Positions 33,139 to 41,756 of a stretch of DNA of 64,000 nucleotides are shown one piece after another. Under the pieces are notes generated by a model, which had not been told where the DNA came from, searched no databases, and saw only the letters and a list, made by a program, of their open reading frames with translations. This DNA comes from Amycolatopsis sp. cg9 (GTDB lineage: Bacteria > Actinomycetota > Actinomycetes > Mycobacteriales > Pseudonocardiaceae): the NCBI RefSeq assembly GCF_041346945.1, contig NZ_CP166850.1, positions 6,184,501 through 6,248,500 on the forward strand, given 5' to 3'. How positions within the stretch are numbered: position 1 is the stretch's first letter; the number at the start of each line of letters is the position of its first letter. The position numbers and the translations under genes are program-made.

Positions 33139-34107
33139 CCCCGGGTTGCGGCGCGGCTTGATGCGGACCGCGGGCAGCGCGGGCGCGGGCAGCCGCTCGC
33201 CCGGGTAGCCCGTGACGCTGCCGAACTGGTCGGATCCGGCTTCCCAGGCCTCGCGGAAGGCCGCGATCTCCTCGTGGGTGCGGCCGACGAAGTTCCACCA
33301 CATGAGGATTTCTTCCTCGAACGGGGTGCCGCCGAGCAGGAGGAACCGGGCCGGGGCGGTCCCGCGGTTGCTCAGCGTCAAGGTGCGGACGCCGGTGCCC
33401 ACGTAGCCCAGTTCGGCCGCGCGGACGCGGGTGCCGGCCACCTCGACGTCGCCGGTGTCGACGAGGACGCCGTGCTCGAAGCGGGGGTCGACGCCGAGGG
33501 ACATGTGGGCGTCCGGGCCCAGGACGATCTCCGCGCCCAGCAGCGGGGTGAACGTCGGGATCGGCGACGTGCGCCCGGCCAGCGAACCGAGGAACACCCG
33601 GATCTCGGCGCCTTCGATCCGGTTCACCGACGGCACGTAGTGGTCGAAGGCGCGGGCGGTGTTCCGGTGGCGCTCGGGCAGCGCCACCCAGAGCTGGACG
33701 CCGTGCAGGGTCTTCGTGGCCGCGGTCGAGACCTCCGAGTGGCAGATGCCGTGGCCGCCGGTCATCAGGTTGAGCTCGCCGGGGCGGACCATCGCGTGCG
33801 TGCCGAGGCTGTCGCGGTGCTCGATTTCGCCGGCGAAGAGCCAGCTCACGGTCTGCAGGCCGGTGTGCGGGTGCGGGGCGACGTCCATCGAGGCGACTTC
33901 GTCGGGGCCGTAGTGATCGGCGAAGCACCAGGCGCCGATGAGGGAGCGGGAGCGCTGGGGGAGGGTTCGCCGGACACGCATGGCGCGGGGGCCGCCGAGG
34001 GGGACTTCGCGCGGGGTGAGGATCTCGACGGCGGGACGGTCGGGATCGGTGACCGTCGGGCGGTCGGCGCAGGCGAGCTCGGCCGGGGTGGCCTCGGTGT
34101 TGCTCAT
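33112..34107 (-). CDS. Pirin-family bicupin protein
   Basis: 331 residues, two cupin domains. The N-terminal cupin retains the metal signature: DVAPHPHTGLQTVSW (two His), EHRD, and a downstream GGHGICHSEVS (His and Glu). Pirins are iron-containing proteins with quercetinase or regulatory roles. The ATG at 34107 begins MSNTEAT; a longer reading to 34197 would start from a low-confidence GTG. -10-like TACCGT ends 7 nt before the ATG. Convergent overlap with the hydrolase. Confidence 0.88.
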   Translation of the reverse strand: MSNTEATPAELACADRPTVTDPDRPAVEILTPREVPLGGPRAMRVRRTLPQRSRSLIGAWCFADHYGPDEVASMDVAPHPHTGLQTVSWLFAGEIEHRDSLGTHAMVRPGELNLMTGGHGICHSEVSTAATKTLHGVQLWVALPERHRNTARAFDHYVPSVNRIEGAEIRVFLGSLAGRTSPIPTFTPLLGAEIVLGPDAHMSLGVDPRFEHGVLVDTGDVEVAGTRVRAAELGYVGTGVRTLTLSNRGTAPARFLLLGGTPFEEEILMWWNFVGRTHEEIAAFREAWEAGSDQFGSVTGYPGERLPAPALPAVRIKPRRNPGSGQETAHG

Positions 34108-34215
34108 GTCCGCCACGGTAGCCGGGATCTGGGTGGTGGGGCCTGGTGGCCGGGTGGTGGCGGCGTGGGCCGTCGCTTTGCTTTCTGGAGTTGTCAAACA
34201 GCGGCCCGTTCGCCG

Positions 34216-34506
34216 TCAGGCGGCTGGGCGGTGCTTCTCGGCCAGGACCGCTTGGCCGGCCGTCGTCAGGAGGGCCGGGACCAGCTCGCCGGGGCGGCCC
34301 GGGCGGGCGGGGCGGACCAGGCCCTGGTGGGCCAGTGCGTGGGCGGAAAACTGGTCGCCGCACGAGAGGCCGTCGATGAAGAGGTCCGGTTCGCTGCTGC
34401 ACGACACCAGGCCCCGGCCCGCCGCCACCGCTCGCAGCATCGCGCGCATCCGGTGGTTGAGCTCGGGGCGTGCTTCCGGTGATCCGGTGTTCTCGTTCCC
34501 GCTCAT
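34216..34506 (-). CDS. Small conserved hypothetical protein
   Basis: 96 residues of unknown function. The segment PDLFIDGLSCGDQFSAHALAH followed by a Gly-Arg-Pro turn and LLTTAGQAVLAE resembles the second half of a small winged helix, but no clear recognition helix precedes it. Two Cys (SCSS, LSCG) are present. ATG at 34506. It is transcribed away from the pirin gene's promoter region and looks monocistronic. Confidence 0.6.
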   Translation of the reverse strand: MSGNENTGSPEARPELNHRMRAMLRAVAAGRGLVSCSSEPDLFIDGLSCGDQFSAHALAHQGLVRPARPGRPGELVPALLTTAGQAVLAEKHRPAA

Positions 34507-34691
34507 CTCGGTCCCTCCCGCTCGTCGTCCGGCCTCGTCCTACCCGTGCGTCGAACCGGCTGAGCGGATTTCGACAGCACACCCGGGTTCGGTCCGGCCT
34601 GAGCGCTCCCTCATCGTCACCGCCGCTGATCCAGTACGGCTCGAAACCCCGTCGACGGACGTTCGGATGCCGGGCGCGAACGGATAGGAGG

Positions 34692-35126
34692 TCAGAACGG
34701 CGGACCCTCCGCACCCACCGGTTCCGGGGTCCAGGTGCTGCTGCCTTCGGTGCCGGCCGGGCGGCTGAGCTTGGTGACCTTGGCCGTCGCGTAGCGCAGG
34801 GACGGGCCGAGCTCGTCGACGTCCAGCTCCGTCACCGTCCGCTTCTCGCCCTCCGGTGTGTCGTACGACCGCTGTCTCAGGCGGCCGTGCGCGATCACGC
34901 GCGATCCGCGCAGGAGGGACTCCGCCGCGTTTTCCGCGAACTGCCGCCACACGCTGCAGCGCAGGAACATCGGGTCGCCGTCGCGCCATTCGCCGGATTC
35001 GCGGTCGAGCTGCCTCGGGGTGGACGCGATCGTGAAGTTCGCGACCGCCGCGCCGGCCGGGGTGAACCGCAGTTCCGGGTCCGCCGTCAGGTTGCCGACC
35101 ACCGTGACCATCGTTTCGCCCGCCAT
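34692..35126 (-). CDS. ssb: Single-stranded DNA-binding protein paralogue
   Basis: 144 residues: an OB fold beginning [30 protein letters not shown], with [25 protein letters not shown] and [17 protein letters not shown] as in bacterial SSB. The C-terminal tail is short and ends GAEGPPF rather than the canonical acidic DDIPF/DDLPF, so partner binding may be weak. In actinomycetes a second, shorter SSB accompanies the essential one; no ribosomal genes (rpsF/rplI) flank this copy, so it is likely that paralogue. Confidence 0.85.
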   Translation of the reverse strand: MAGETMVTVVGNLTADPELRFTPAGAAVANFTIASTPRQLDRESGEWRDGDPMFLRCSVWRQFAENAAESLLRGSRVIAHGRLRQRSYDTPEGEKRTVTELDVDELGPSLRYATAKVTKLSRPAGTEGSSTWTPEPVGAEGPPF

Positions 35127-35251
35127 CGGGCTCTCCTTCCGCTCCGGGTGCGGGGTGCACCGCTCTCGCCGTCGAGGAGAGCACGGGGGTCCGACAATTC
35201 CGGGCCGGGCGACGAGGTGCCGGAACCCGGCCGGGCTGGTTTCCTGCCGCC

Positions 35252-35863
35252 ATGCCGACGGCGTTTCAGAAGGAACTGGTCACGCTCGCCCACCGGCTGG
35301 CGGACCTGTGCGCGCTCGTCGCGATCGCGCTCGAAGAGGCCACGCGCGCGGTCCTCGAAAGTGACCACACGCTGGGCGGACGTGCCCGCGAACAGGCCGC
35401 GGCGGTGGCCGCGCTCGGAGCCGCGTGCGAGGACCAGGCGGGGGCGCTGCTGGCGCTGCACGCCCCGCGGGAGGAGGAGGTGAAGGCGGTGCTCGCCGCC
35501 GTCCACGTCGCCGCCGAAGTCACTCGGATGGGTGGACTTGCGCGGGAGGTCGCGGACGCGCGGGGAATCGTGCCGGCGCCGGTGAGGCCCGTGGTGGCCC
35601 GGTTGGGGGCGCACGCCGCCGAGGCCGCTCGTGCGCTGCGGGAGCTGCTCTGCGGTGGGGGCGGCGGCGGGCTCGGTGACGCTGTCGCGCTCGCCGGGGT
35701 GGCCGAGCGGGAGTTGCGGGAGCGGGCCGGTGGGCCCGAGTGGCCGTACGGGGGGCGGGCCGCGGTCGATGTGGTGTTGCTCGCGGCTTTGCACGCGCGG
35801 TTCGCGGCGATGGCGGCTCGGGTTGCGCGGCGGGCTGCCGGGTTCGCGCCGGTTGGGGCTTAG
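35252..35863 (+). CDS. PhoU-like helical protein
   Basis: 203 residues, almost entirely helical and Ala-rich. It begins [34 protein letters not shown], like the PhoU first helix pair, and repeats a related block near residue 110 ([21 protein letters not shown]). PhoU proteins modulate the Pst phosphate transporter and PhoR; residues defining the metal site (E/DxxxD) are only partly visible, and a Gly run interrupts the second half. No pst genes are adjacent. Annotation rests on helical pattern and length, so moderate confidence. Confidence 0.6.
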   Translation: MPTAFQKELVTLAHRLADLCALVAIALEEATRAVLESDHTLGGRAREQAAAVAALGAACEDQAGALLALHAPREEEVKAVLAAVHVAAEVTRMGGLAREVADARGIVPAPVRPVVARLGAHAAEAARALRELLCGGGGGGLGDAVALAGVAERELRERAGGPEWPYGGRAAVDVVLLAALHARFAAMAARVARRAAGFAPVGA

Positions 35864-35907
35864 TGGCGAGTTCGCCTCGGTGACGGGTGTTCGGGTCCGC
35901 CGCGCTG

Positions 35908-36059
35908 TGGGAGCTGGCTCGGCTGCGGGCGGCCTGCCGGTGCGAAGGGATCCGGCTGGCTCGCGCTTGCTGGGGCTTGCTGGCTCTGTGGGGAAACTGA
36001 CCCGGCTGCGGGCGGCCCGCCGGTGCCGAGGGGTCCGGCAGGCTCGCGCCCGCTGGGAG
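35908..36059. repeat. Degenerate repeats downstream of the zinc-ribbon gene
   Basis: A 53-bp block at 35920-35972 recurs at 36003-36055 (offset 83 bp, about eight mismatches, no gaps), with similar GTGGGG/AACTG flanks. Both resemble the Pro/Gln/Gly repeat DNA at the 3' end of the adjacent gene (36060-36527), so this looks like non-coding or decayed continuation of that array. The gap 35864-36059 holds no other gene. Confidence 0.6.
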
Positions 36060-36527
36060 CTACTGGCCCTGCTGGGGGAACTGGCCCGGCTGGCCCGGCT
36101 GGGGGAAGCCCTGCGGCTGCGACGGGTGCGGCGGCTGGAAACCCTGCGGTGCCGGGAAACCCTGGGGCTGGGAGGGGTGCGGGGACTGGAAGCCCTGCGG
36201 ACCGGCGTCCTGCGAAGGGAAACCCTGCGAAGGGTGCTGCGGCTGGGACGGGTGCGGCGGGTAGCCCGGCGCGGCCTGGGCCTGGCCGTGCTGCTCCTCC
36301 TGTGCCTGCAGGCGGACCGCGTCCTCCTTCGGGATGCGGTTTTCGATGCCGCAGAAGGTGCACTGCGCGGTGTACTTGACGCCGATCGGGAAGAGCGGGA
36401 TGAAGAACAGCGTGAACTTCGTGACCGCCTTGCGGACCGCGTGCGAAGCGGGGTTGCCGCAGCGGCCGCAGAGGAACGTCGTCATCGCCAGCACGTAGAT
36501 CCGTGTCCGCCAGCCCCAGATCAGCAT
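36060..36527 (-). CDS. Zinc-ribbon membrane-associated protein with Pro/Gln/Gly-rich tail
   Basis: 155 residues. Two Cys pairs (Cys20-x2-Cys23 and Cys56-x2-Cys59) form a zinc ribbon around a hydrophobic hairpin (TKFTLFFIPLFPIGVKY). From about residue 85 to the end the protein is made of imperfect repeats such as HPSQPQGF and PGQPGQF. Small zinc-ribbon proteins of this kind are common and uncharacterised in actinomycetes. The stop TAG at 36060-36062 is followed in frame by more Pro/Gly/Gln codons (LPAGASLPDP, then AGRPQPGQFP), so the tail may once have been longer. Confidence 0.75.
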   Translation of the reverse strand: MLIWGWRTRIYVLAMTTFLCGRCGNPASHAVRKAVTKFTLFFIPLFPIGVKYTAQCTFCGIENRIPKEDAVRLQAQEEQHGQAQAAPGYPPHPSQPQHPSQGFPSQDAGPQGFQSPHPSQPQGFPAPQGFQPPHPSQPQGFPQPGQPGQFPQQGQ

Positions 36528-36680
36528 CGGTCTTCTCTCTTTCGGTCCGTGTTCGCCGCAGCCTCGCACACCGCTCGCGCGCCGCGTGGGGGTTTTCGGG
36601 AACTGGTGCGGACCGGGAGCGGGCAAAGTGGACATCGGGGCCGAACGGTGACGGCGGGTGGGCGGGGCTAGATTGGGCCC

Positions 36681-37106
36681 ATGCCGAGCGACCGCGTCCT
36701 GAAGACGATGAACGCCGTGCACCGCGGCCTGATCAAGCTCACCGGCGGGCGCGTCGGCTGGCAGGCCGGGATGCCCGTCCTCGAACTCACCACCGTCGGG
36801 CGCAAGAGCGGGCAGCCGCGGACGGTGCTGCTGACCTCGCCGCACCAGGAGGGCGACGCGCTCGTCGTCGTGGCTTCGCGCGGTGGGGACGACACGCACC
36901 CCGCGTGGTTCCTCAACCTGCGCGACCGGCCGGACGTCGAGGTGTCGCTCAAGGGCGCGCCGAAGCGGCCGATGCGCGCGCGGGTCGCGAACGCCGAAGA
37001 GCGCGCGAAGCTCTGGCCGAAGATCGCCGGCCAGTTCAAGAACTACGCGCAGTACCAGACCAAGACCGAGCGCGAGATCCCGCTCGTCTTCCTCGAACCG
37101 CGCTAG
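36681..37106 (+). CDS. Nitroreductase-family deazaflavin(F420)-dependent oxidoreductase
   Basis: 141 residues of the DDN (Rv3547) family split barrel: LELTTVGRKSGQPRTVLLTSP supplies the GRKSGxxR phosphate contact, HPAWFLNLRDRPDVEV and a C-terminal REIPLVFLEPR are family landmarks. It should use reduced F420 to reduce a quinone or nitro compound. -10-like TAGATT ends 6 nt before the ATG (leaderless). Convergent with the PBP gene: CTAGCTAG holds both stops. Confidence 0.85.
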   Translation: MPSDRVLKTMNAVHRGLIKLTGGRVGWQAGMPVLELTTVGRKSGQPRTVLLTSPHQEGDALVVVASRGGDDTHPAWFLNLRDRPDVEVSLKGAPKRPMRARVANAEERAKLWPKIAGQFKNYAQYQTKTEREIPLVFLEPR

Positions 37107-39221
37107 CTAGCTCCGCGCCTGCAGGTACGCCGGGTCCGGGCCGGGGATCGGCTGGTCCGGGACCCCGGCCAGCAGCTCGCTCATGGCGTGGAAGTACGGC
37201 GGCGCGGCGACCGTGCCGCCGAACGCGCCGTGGCCGCAGTCGCCCAGGTGCACCGGGGTACCCGGGCAGATCTCCCGTGGGTGCGAGCCGTCGGCGAAGA
37301 CCATCGACGACACCGCGTAGCCGTCGACGCCGCCGACGAACGCGACCGATTCGCTCTGCTGGGTCGTGCCCGTCTTGCCGATGTCGGGGCGGGTCCAGCC
37401 GGCCGCGTGGGCGGCCTGGGCCGACGTGCCGTCCGTCGTGTCCTTGCTCAGGCCCGCTTCGAGGGTGTTCGCCACGCCGGTCGGGATGACCTGCTCGCAC
37501 GCCTGCTGCGGCACCGGCACGGCGTTCCCGTTCCGGTCGGTCACCGCCAGGATCGGGTCCGGCGGGCACCAGACGCCGCCGCTCATCAGGGTCGCCGAGA
37601 CGTTCGCCATCTCCAGCGGGCTGACCGGGCTGTTGCCGAGGGTGAACGACAGCAGGTTCCGGAAGTACGCCGACTGCGGCTCGCTGAACTGCGGGTTGCC
37701 CGAAGCGGGGTTCGGCGCGGCACCGGCGTCGTTGGTCGCGAGGGTGTTCCGCAGCCCCAGCTTGTACGCCATGTCGAGCACCGCGGGCATGCCGACCTGG
37801 CTCTCCAGCCCGACGAACGCCACGTTCGGCGACGTCGCCAGCCCGTCGGCGAGGCTGATCGGATCGGCGTAGTGGCCGTCGTTGTGGACGGTGTAGCACG
37901 ACGAATGGGCGTCCGGCACCGGGAAGCACTGGCTGTCCGGGTTCGGCAGCGGCGTGTCCAGGCCGGCCTTGCCGGTGACGAGCGCCGCGGCCGAGGTGAA
38001 GATCTTGAACGACGAGCCGGCGCCGAACTCGTTGCTCGCGTCGGCCACGATGTCGGTGGACGTCTCGCCGCGCGCCGGATCCGTGCCGTAGTTCCGGTTG
38101 GCGACCATGGCGAGCACCTGGTGCCCGGCCGAACCCGGCTGCACGACGGCGAAGGTGTTCGCCACGCCGTCCTGGGTGGTCGGCACGTTCGCGTCGACGG
38201 CGTCCTTCGCCACCTGCGAGACGCGCGGGTCGAGCGTCGTCTTGACCGTGTACCCGCCGGTGGCCAGCCGGTCCGCGGTGAACCCCGCGTGCACGAGGTA
38301 GTTTTCCGCGTAGGCGCAGAAGAAGCCCGCGTCCGGCGCCGCGCCCATGCACGTACCGGACGGCGTCACCGGCCCGTCCGGCAGCAGCCCGAGCGGTGCC
38401 GCTTTCGCCGTCGCCGCGTAGGACGCCGGGAGGGACCCGTTGGTGACCATGTCGTCGATGACGAGGTTGCGGCGCTGCAGCGCCTTGTCCGGGTGCGTGT
38501 ACGGGTTGTAGACGCTGGGGTTGTTCACCATTCCGGCGAGCAAAGCGGCCTGCGGCACGGTCAGTTTGTCCGCCGTAGTCCCGAAGTACGCTTTCGCCGC
38601 CGCGCCGACCCCGTACACGGTTCCGCTGAATTCGACCACGTTGAGGTAATCGGCCAGAATGTCGTCCTTGCTCATCGTGTCGTTGAGCTGGACGGCCATT
38701 TTCGCCTCCCGCAGCTTGCGGGCGAGCGAATCCTCGCGGTCGGCCTGCTGGGCCACCGGGTCGGTCCGGTCGACGACGTTGATCAGGTAGTTCTTGACGT
38801 ACTGCTGGGTGATCGTCGACGCGCCCTGCAACGCGCCGCCGGTGCTGTCGTTGACCGCCGCGCGCAGCATTCCCTGCGGGTCGACGCCGCCTTCGGTGTA
38901 GAAGCGGCGGTCCTCGACCCCGATGATCGCGGCCTTCATCGTCGTCGCGATCCCGGCCGCGGTGACGGGGAGGCGGTACTGCGCGTAGAGCGTCGCGATC
39001 GGGGTGCCGTCGCGATCGGTCACCGTCGTGGTGAGCGGCGGATCGGCCGCCGCGAGCTGCGCGGAAATGGCGTCCACCGAATCGCTCACCTGATTCGACA
39101 GCAGTCCCGCGCCGATGGCGGCGGGCGCCACCGTGCCCGCCACCAGTATTCCGGCGAGAACGCACAATCCGACCAAAGAGAACACGCCAGGGCGACCATT
39201 CACGGAACCGAGATTAGCCAT
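37107..39221 (-). CDS. Class A (bifunctional) penicillin-binding protein
   Basis: 704 residues. One N-terminal membrane anchor (about residues 13-38), a GT51 glycosyltransferase domain (EDRRFYTEGGVDP, GASTITQQYVKN) and a transpeptidase domain with SxxK (GSSFKIFT, catalytic Ser near 403), SPN (ATSPNVAF) and KTG (GKTGTTQQSE). It polymerises and cross-links peptidoglycan outside the membrane. No PASTA domain follows; the C-terminal 50 residues are Pro/Gly-rich. ATG at 39221. It is monocistronic, transcribed on the same strand as the ABC exporter upstream. Confidence 0.93.
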   Translation of the reverse strand: MANLGSVNGRPGVFSLVGLCVLAGILVAGTVAPAAIGAGLLSNQVSDSVDAISAQLAAADPPLTTTVTDRDGTPIATLYAQYRLPVTAAGIATTMKAAIIGVEDRRFYTEGGVDPQGMLRAAVNDSTGGALQGASTITQQYVKNYLINVVDRTDPVAQQADREDSLARKLREAKMAVQLNDTMSKDDILADYLNVVEFSGTVYGVGAAAKAYFGTTADKLTVPQAALLAGMVNNPSVYNPYTHPDKALQRRNLVIDDMVTNGSLPASYAATAKAAPLGLLPDGPVTPSGTCMGAAPDAGFFCAYAENYLVHAGFTADRLATGGYTVKTTLDPRVSQVAKDAVDANVPTTQDGVANTFAVVQPGSAGHQVLAMVANRNYGTDPARGETSTDIVADASNEFGAGSSFKIFTSAAALVTGKAGLDTPLPNPDSQCFPVPDAHSSCYTVHNDGHYADPISLADGLATSPNVAFVGLESQVGMPAVLDMAYKLGLRNTLATNDAGAAPNPASGNPQFSEPQSAYFRNLLSFTLGNSPVSPLEMANVSATLMSGGVWCPPDPILAVTDRNGNAVPVPQQACEQVIPTGVANTLEAGLSKDTTDGTSAQAAHAAGWTRPDIGKTGTTQQSESVAFVGGVDGYAVSSMVFADGSHPREICPGTPVHLGDCGHGAFGGTVAAPPYFHAMSELLAGVPDQPIPGPDPAYLQARS

Positions 39222-39257
39222 CCGGGAATGAAGCTTCCGTTCGGTGAGAGATGGGCC

Positions 39258-40079
39258 TCACCGGGCCAACCTGCCGAGCAGCGCCGAAGCGACCGAAATC
39301 GCCGCCGCCGTCGCCGCGGCCAGCACGCCGAAGTCGAGACCCAGGTGCGCCGGCGTGCCGATCAGCAGGCCGCGCAGCGCGTCCACCTGGTAGCTCAACG
39401 GGTTGACGTGGCTGAGCACCTTCAGCCACGACGGCATCAGGTCCACCGGGTACAACGCGTTGGAGCCGAAGAACAGCGGCATGGTGATCGCCTGCCCGAT
39501 GCCCATCAGCCGTTCGCGGGACAGCACGATCCCGGCGATCACGATGGACAGGCAGCAGAAGAACGCCGACCCGAGCACGAGGACGACGGCCATCGCGAGC
39601 AGCTTCACCGGGTTCGCGGTCAACCCGACGCCGAGGACCGCGGCCAGCACGAGGACCATGAGCGCCTGGACGAGCGCGCGGACCCCGGCCGCGAACGCCT
39701 TCCCGGCGACGAGCGCCGCGCGCGGGGTCGGGGTCACCAGGAGCTTGGCGAGCACGCCCGCGTCCCGTTCCCAGATGATCTGGATGCCGTAGAAGATCGC
39801 GATGAACAGCGCCGACTGCGCGAGGATGCCCGGCGCGAGGTAGTCGAGGTACGGCGTCGAGCCGGTCGGGATCGCCTTCAGCCGGGTGAACGTCTCCCCG
39901 AAGATCAGCAGCCACAGCGCGGGCTGGATCGCGCGGGTGAGCAGCTCGGTCTGGTCGCGGCGCAGTTTCTGCAGTTCCACCAGGCACATCGCGCCGACGC
40001 GGGCGACGAGCACGCGCAGCCGGCCGAGCGGACCGGGGTCAGCCGAGACGGCGGGCGGTGCGGCGAGTGGCACGGACAC
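39258..40079 (-). CDS. ABC-2 type transporter permease (DrrB-like)
   Basis: 273 residues, six predicted membrane helices after a cytoplasmic N-terminus, with the ABC-2 features DYLAPGILAQSALFIAIFYGIQIIW and the C-terminal NPLSYQVDALRGLLIG. Together with the upstream ATPase it forms an exporter of the daunorubicin-resistance type. The GTG start lies inside the end of the ATPase gene (41-bp overlap), so translation is coupled. Substrate unknown. Confidence 0.9.
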   Translation of the reverse strand: MSVPLAAPPAVSADPGPLGRLRVLVARVGAMCLVELQKLRRDQTELLTRAIQPALWLLIFGETFTRLKAIPTGSTPYLDYLAPGILAQSALFIAIFYGIQIIWERDAGVLAKLLVTPTPRAALVAGKAFAAGVRALVQALMVLVLAAVLGVGLTANPVKLLAMAVVLVLGSAFFCCLSIVIAGIVLSRERLMGIGQAITMPLFFGSNALYPVDLMPSWLKVLSHVNPLSYQVDALRGLLIGTPAHLGLDFGVLAAATAAAISVASALLGRLAR

Positions 40080-40842
40080 TGCGGATCCCTCCTTCGTCGC
40101 TGTCGAGGCGGTCGCCGGTCGCCGCGCGGAACACGTCGTCCAAAGTGGACTCCGGCCCGAGGCCCGCTTCCAGCTCGGCGGGGGTGCCCAGCGCGCGGAT
40201 CCGGCCGGCGTGCATCAGCGCGACGCGGTCGCAGTGCTGCTCGGCCTCGTCCATGTAGTGGGTCGTGACGAGCACCGTCATCCCGGTCGCTTCGCGGATT
40301 TCGGCGATGCGGTCCCACACCGACGAGCGGGCGACCGGGTCGAGGCCGATGGTCGGCTCGTCGAGGATGAGCAGCCGCGGCGAGCTGACCAGGGCCTGGG
40401 CCAGCTCGAGGCGGCGGATCATGCCGCCGGAGTACGTCTTGGCCGTGCGGTCGGCGTCGCCCTCGAGCCCGACCAGCTCCAAGGCGTTCCGCACCTGCTG
40501 GGTACGCCGCGCGCGCGGGACGTCGAAGAGCCGGGCGAACAACGCGACGTTTTCGCGGCCGGTCAGCGCGCCGTCGGCGGACAGCTGCTGCGGGACGTAG
40601 CCGATCAGCCGTCGCACGGCCATCCGGCGGCGGGCGACGTCGACGCCGAAGACCGTGATCTTCTCCGGCGCCGTGGGCAGCAGGGTGGTGATCATCCGGA
40701 GGGTGGTGGTCTTGCCCGCGCCGTTCGGGCCGAGCAGGCCGAACACCTCGCCCGCGCGGATCTCCAGGTCGACGCCGTCCACCGCGCGGGTCGGGCCGAA
40801 CGAATGGCTCAGGCCGGTGCAGCGCACCGCGGGTTCGGTCAT
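40039..40842 (-). CDS. ABC transporter ATPase (DrrA-like)
   Basis: 267 residues: Walker A (LLGPNGAGKTTTLRM), Q-loop (IGYVPQQL), signature YSGGMIRRLELAQAL, Walker B (RLLILDEPTIGLDP) and H-loop (VTTHYMDEAE). The C-terminal TLDDVFRAATG is the regulatory motif of the DrrA subgroup. It overlaps the upstream MarR gene by 4 bp and the downstream permease by 41 bp, making a MarR-ATPase-permease operon likely to confer export-based resistance. Confidence 0.93.
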   Translation of the reverse strand: MTEPAVRCTGLSHSFGPTRAVDGVDLEIRAGEVFGLLGPNGAGKTTTLRMITTLLPTAPEKITVFGVDVARRRMAVRRLIGYVPQQLSADGALTGRENVALFARLFDVPRARRTQQVRNALELVGLEGDADRTAKTYSGGMIRRLELAQALVSSPRLLILDEPTIGLDPVARSSVWDRIAEIREATGMTVLVTTHYMDEAEQHCDRVALMHAGRIRALGTPAELEAGLGPESTLDDVFRAATGDRLDSDEGGIRSVRATRRTARRLG

Positions 40843-41279
40843 GGCTGCTCCTTCAGGACGCCCATGAGTTTTTCCAAGGCCGGCAGCGCGTTCTCGATCG
40901 CCTCACGGTCCTCTTCGGACAGTGTGGTGAGGGCTCCGGCGACGAGCCCGGTCCGGGCGCGCCGCCACGACGCCATCCGGTCGCGCGCGGCGCCGGTGAT
41001 CTCCAGCCGGGCCGCACGCCGGTCCGCGGGGTCGGGCTCGCGGCGCAGCAGCCCGGCGTCGGCGAGCTGGTTGACCAGCGTGCTGACCGAGTTGTTCGCC
41101 AGGTGCAGCTCGCGCGCGGCCGCGGCGACGCCGATGCCGGGGTGGTCGGCCACCACGCGCAGGACTTCGACCTGGGCGCCGGGCAGCGGGGAACCGGGCG
41201 CTTCGGCGCGCACCCGGCGGCGCACCACGCGGCGGATCCCCTGGACGGCGCCCAGCAGCCGGTCGGCGAGTTCGGTCAT
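40839..41279 (-). CDS. MarR-family regulator of the ABC exporter
   Basis: 146 residues: MarR winged helix with GVAAAARELHLANNSVSTLVNQLADAGLL and wing REPDPADRRAARLEIT. I use the ATG at 41279, since a start at 41315 would place translation across two palindromes. First gene of the operon with the ATPase and permease; presumably represses it until it binds the exported compound. Confidence 0.88.
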   Translation of the reverse strand: MTELADRLLGAVQGIRRVVRRRVRAEAPGSPLPGAQVEVLRVVADHPGIGVAAAARELHLANNSVSTLVNQLADAGLLRREPDPADRRAARLEITGAARDRMASWRRARTGLVAGALTTLSEEDREAIENALPALEKLMGVLKEQP

Positions 41280-41290
41280 GCCGCCAAGGT

Positions 41291-41321
41291 AGCTCTGACT
41301 CAGATCTATTAGCAACGCTAA
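41291..41321. promoter_or_regulatory. Two palindromes in the MarR/ABC promoter region
   Basis: Immediately upstream of the MarR ATG are TCTGA-C-TCAGA (41294-41304; extended dyad 41291-41307) and TTAGC-AAC-GCTAA (41309-41321). Minus-strand TACCTT ends 6 nt before the ATG, and the AT-rich TAGATC/GCTAAT region sits where -35 to -10 elements should be. Both dyads are candidates for the operator of the MarR protein. Confidence 0.5.
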
Positions 41322-41349
41322 ATGTCTGGTTGGCGCGGAAGCTCCCGGA

Positions 41350-41670
41350 TCAGCGCCCGGCTTCGGCGAGGGCCAGGTCGAGCAGGCCGGGGAACCGGGC
41401 GTCGAATTCCTCGCGACGCAAGGCGTTCAGCCGCTGCGTGCCGCTGTCCCACTGCTTGAGCAGGCCCGCCGCGCGGAGGATCTTGAAGTGCCGGGACGCC
41501 GCGGGCTTGCTGACCGGCGGCATGATCGCACCGCAGGACTGGCCCGGTTCGCGGGCGAGGGCGGCGACCATGGCCAGCCGGTGCGGGTCGCGGAGGGCTT
41601 CGAGGGCCGCGCCGAACGGGACGTCGTCGAGGGCCGGGTGGTCCAAGGGGGTCGCGGTGCGGCTGGCCAT
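41350..41670 (-). CDS. ArsR-family transcriptional regulator
   Basis: 106 residues, ArsR/SmtB winged helix: ALRDPHRLAMVAALAREPG, then SCGAIMPPVSKPAASRHFKILRAAGLL as the recognition region. There is one Cys (SCGA) and no clear metal-site pair, so the signal is unknown. ATG at 41670 is used; the longer start (41730) would place the first codons within the palindrome at 41720-41741. Divergent from the MDR dehydrogenase and probably its regulator. Confidence 0.8.
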   Translation of the reverse strand: MASRTATPLDHPALDDVPFGAALEALRDPHRLAMVAALAREPGQSCGAIMPPVSKPAASRHFKILRAAGLLKQWDSGTQRLNALRREEFDARFPGLLDLALAEAGR

Positions 41671-41719
41671 GTCCTGAGTATCCCTGGTTGCCGGGGCGCG
41701 CGGAGCTGTGCCATGGTCG

Positions 41720-41741
41720 ATGTTAGCCATTCAGTTAACAT
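41720..41741. promoter_or_regulatory. Dyad between ArsR and MDR genes
   Basis: ATGTTA-N10-TAACAT (41720-41741) has perfect 6-bp outer arms and one inner paired position. The plus-strand half TAACAT also works as a -10 for the MDR gene at 41757, whose GGGAGGT ribosome-binding site is at 41744-41750. A regulator bound here would block that promoter. Confidence 0.5.
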
Positions 41742-41756
41742 GAGGGAGGTTCCCCG

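Noticed and set aside
39258..41279. Antibiotic biosynthetic cluster around the Drr-like exporter
   Set aside because: No polyketide, peptide synthetase or tailoring genes are close by; MarR-controlled exporters are common outside clusters.
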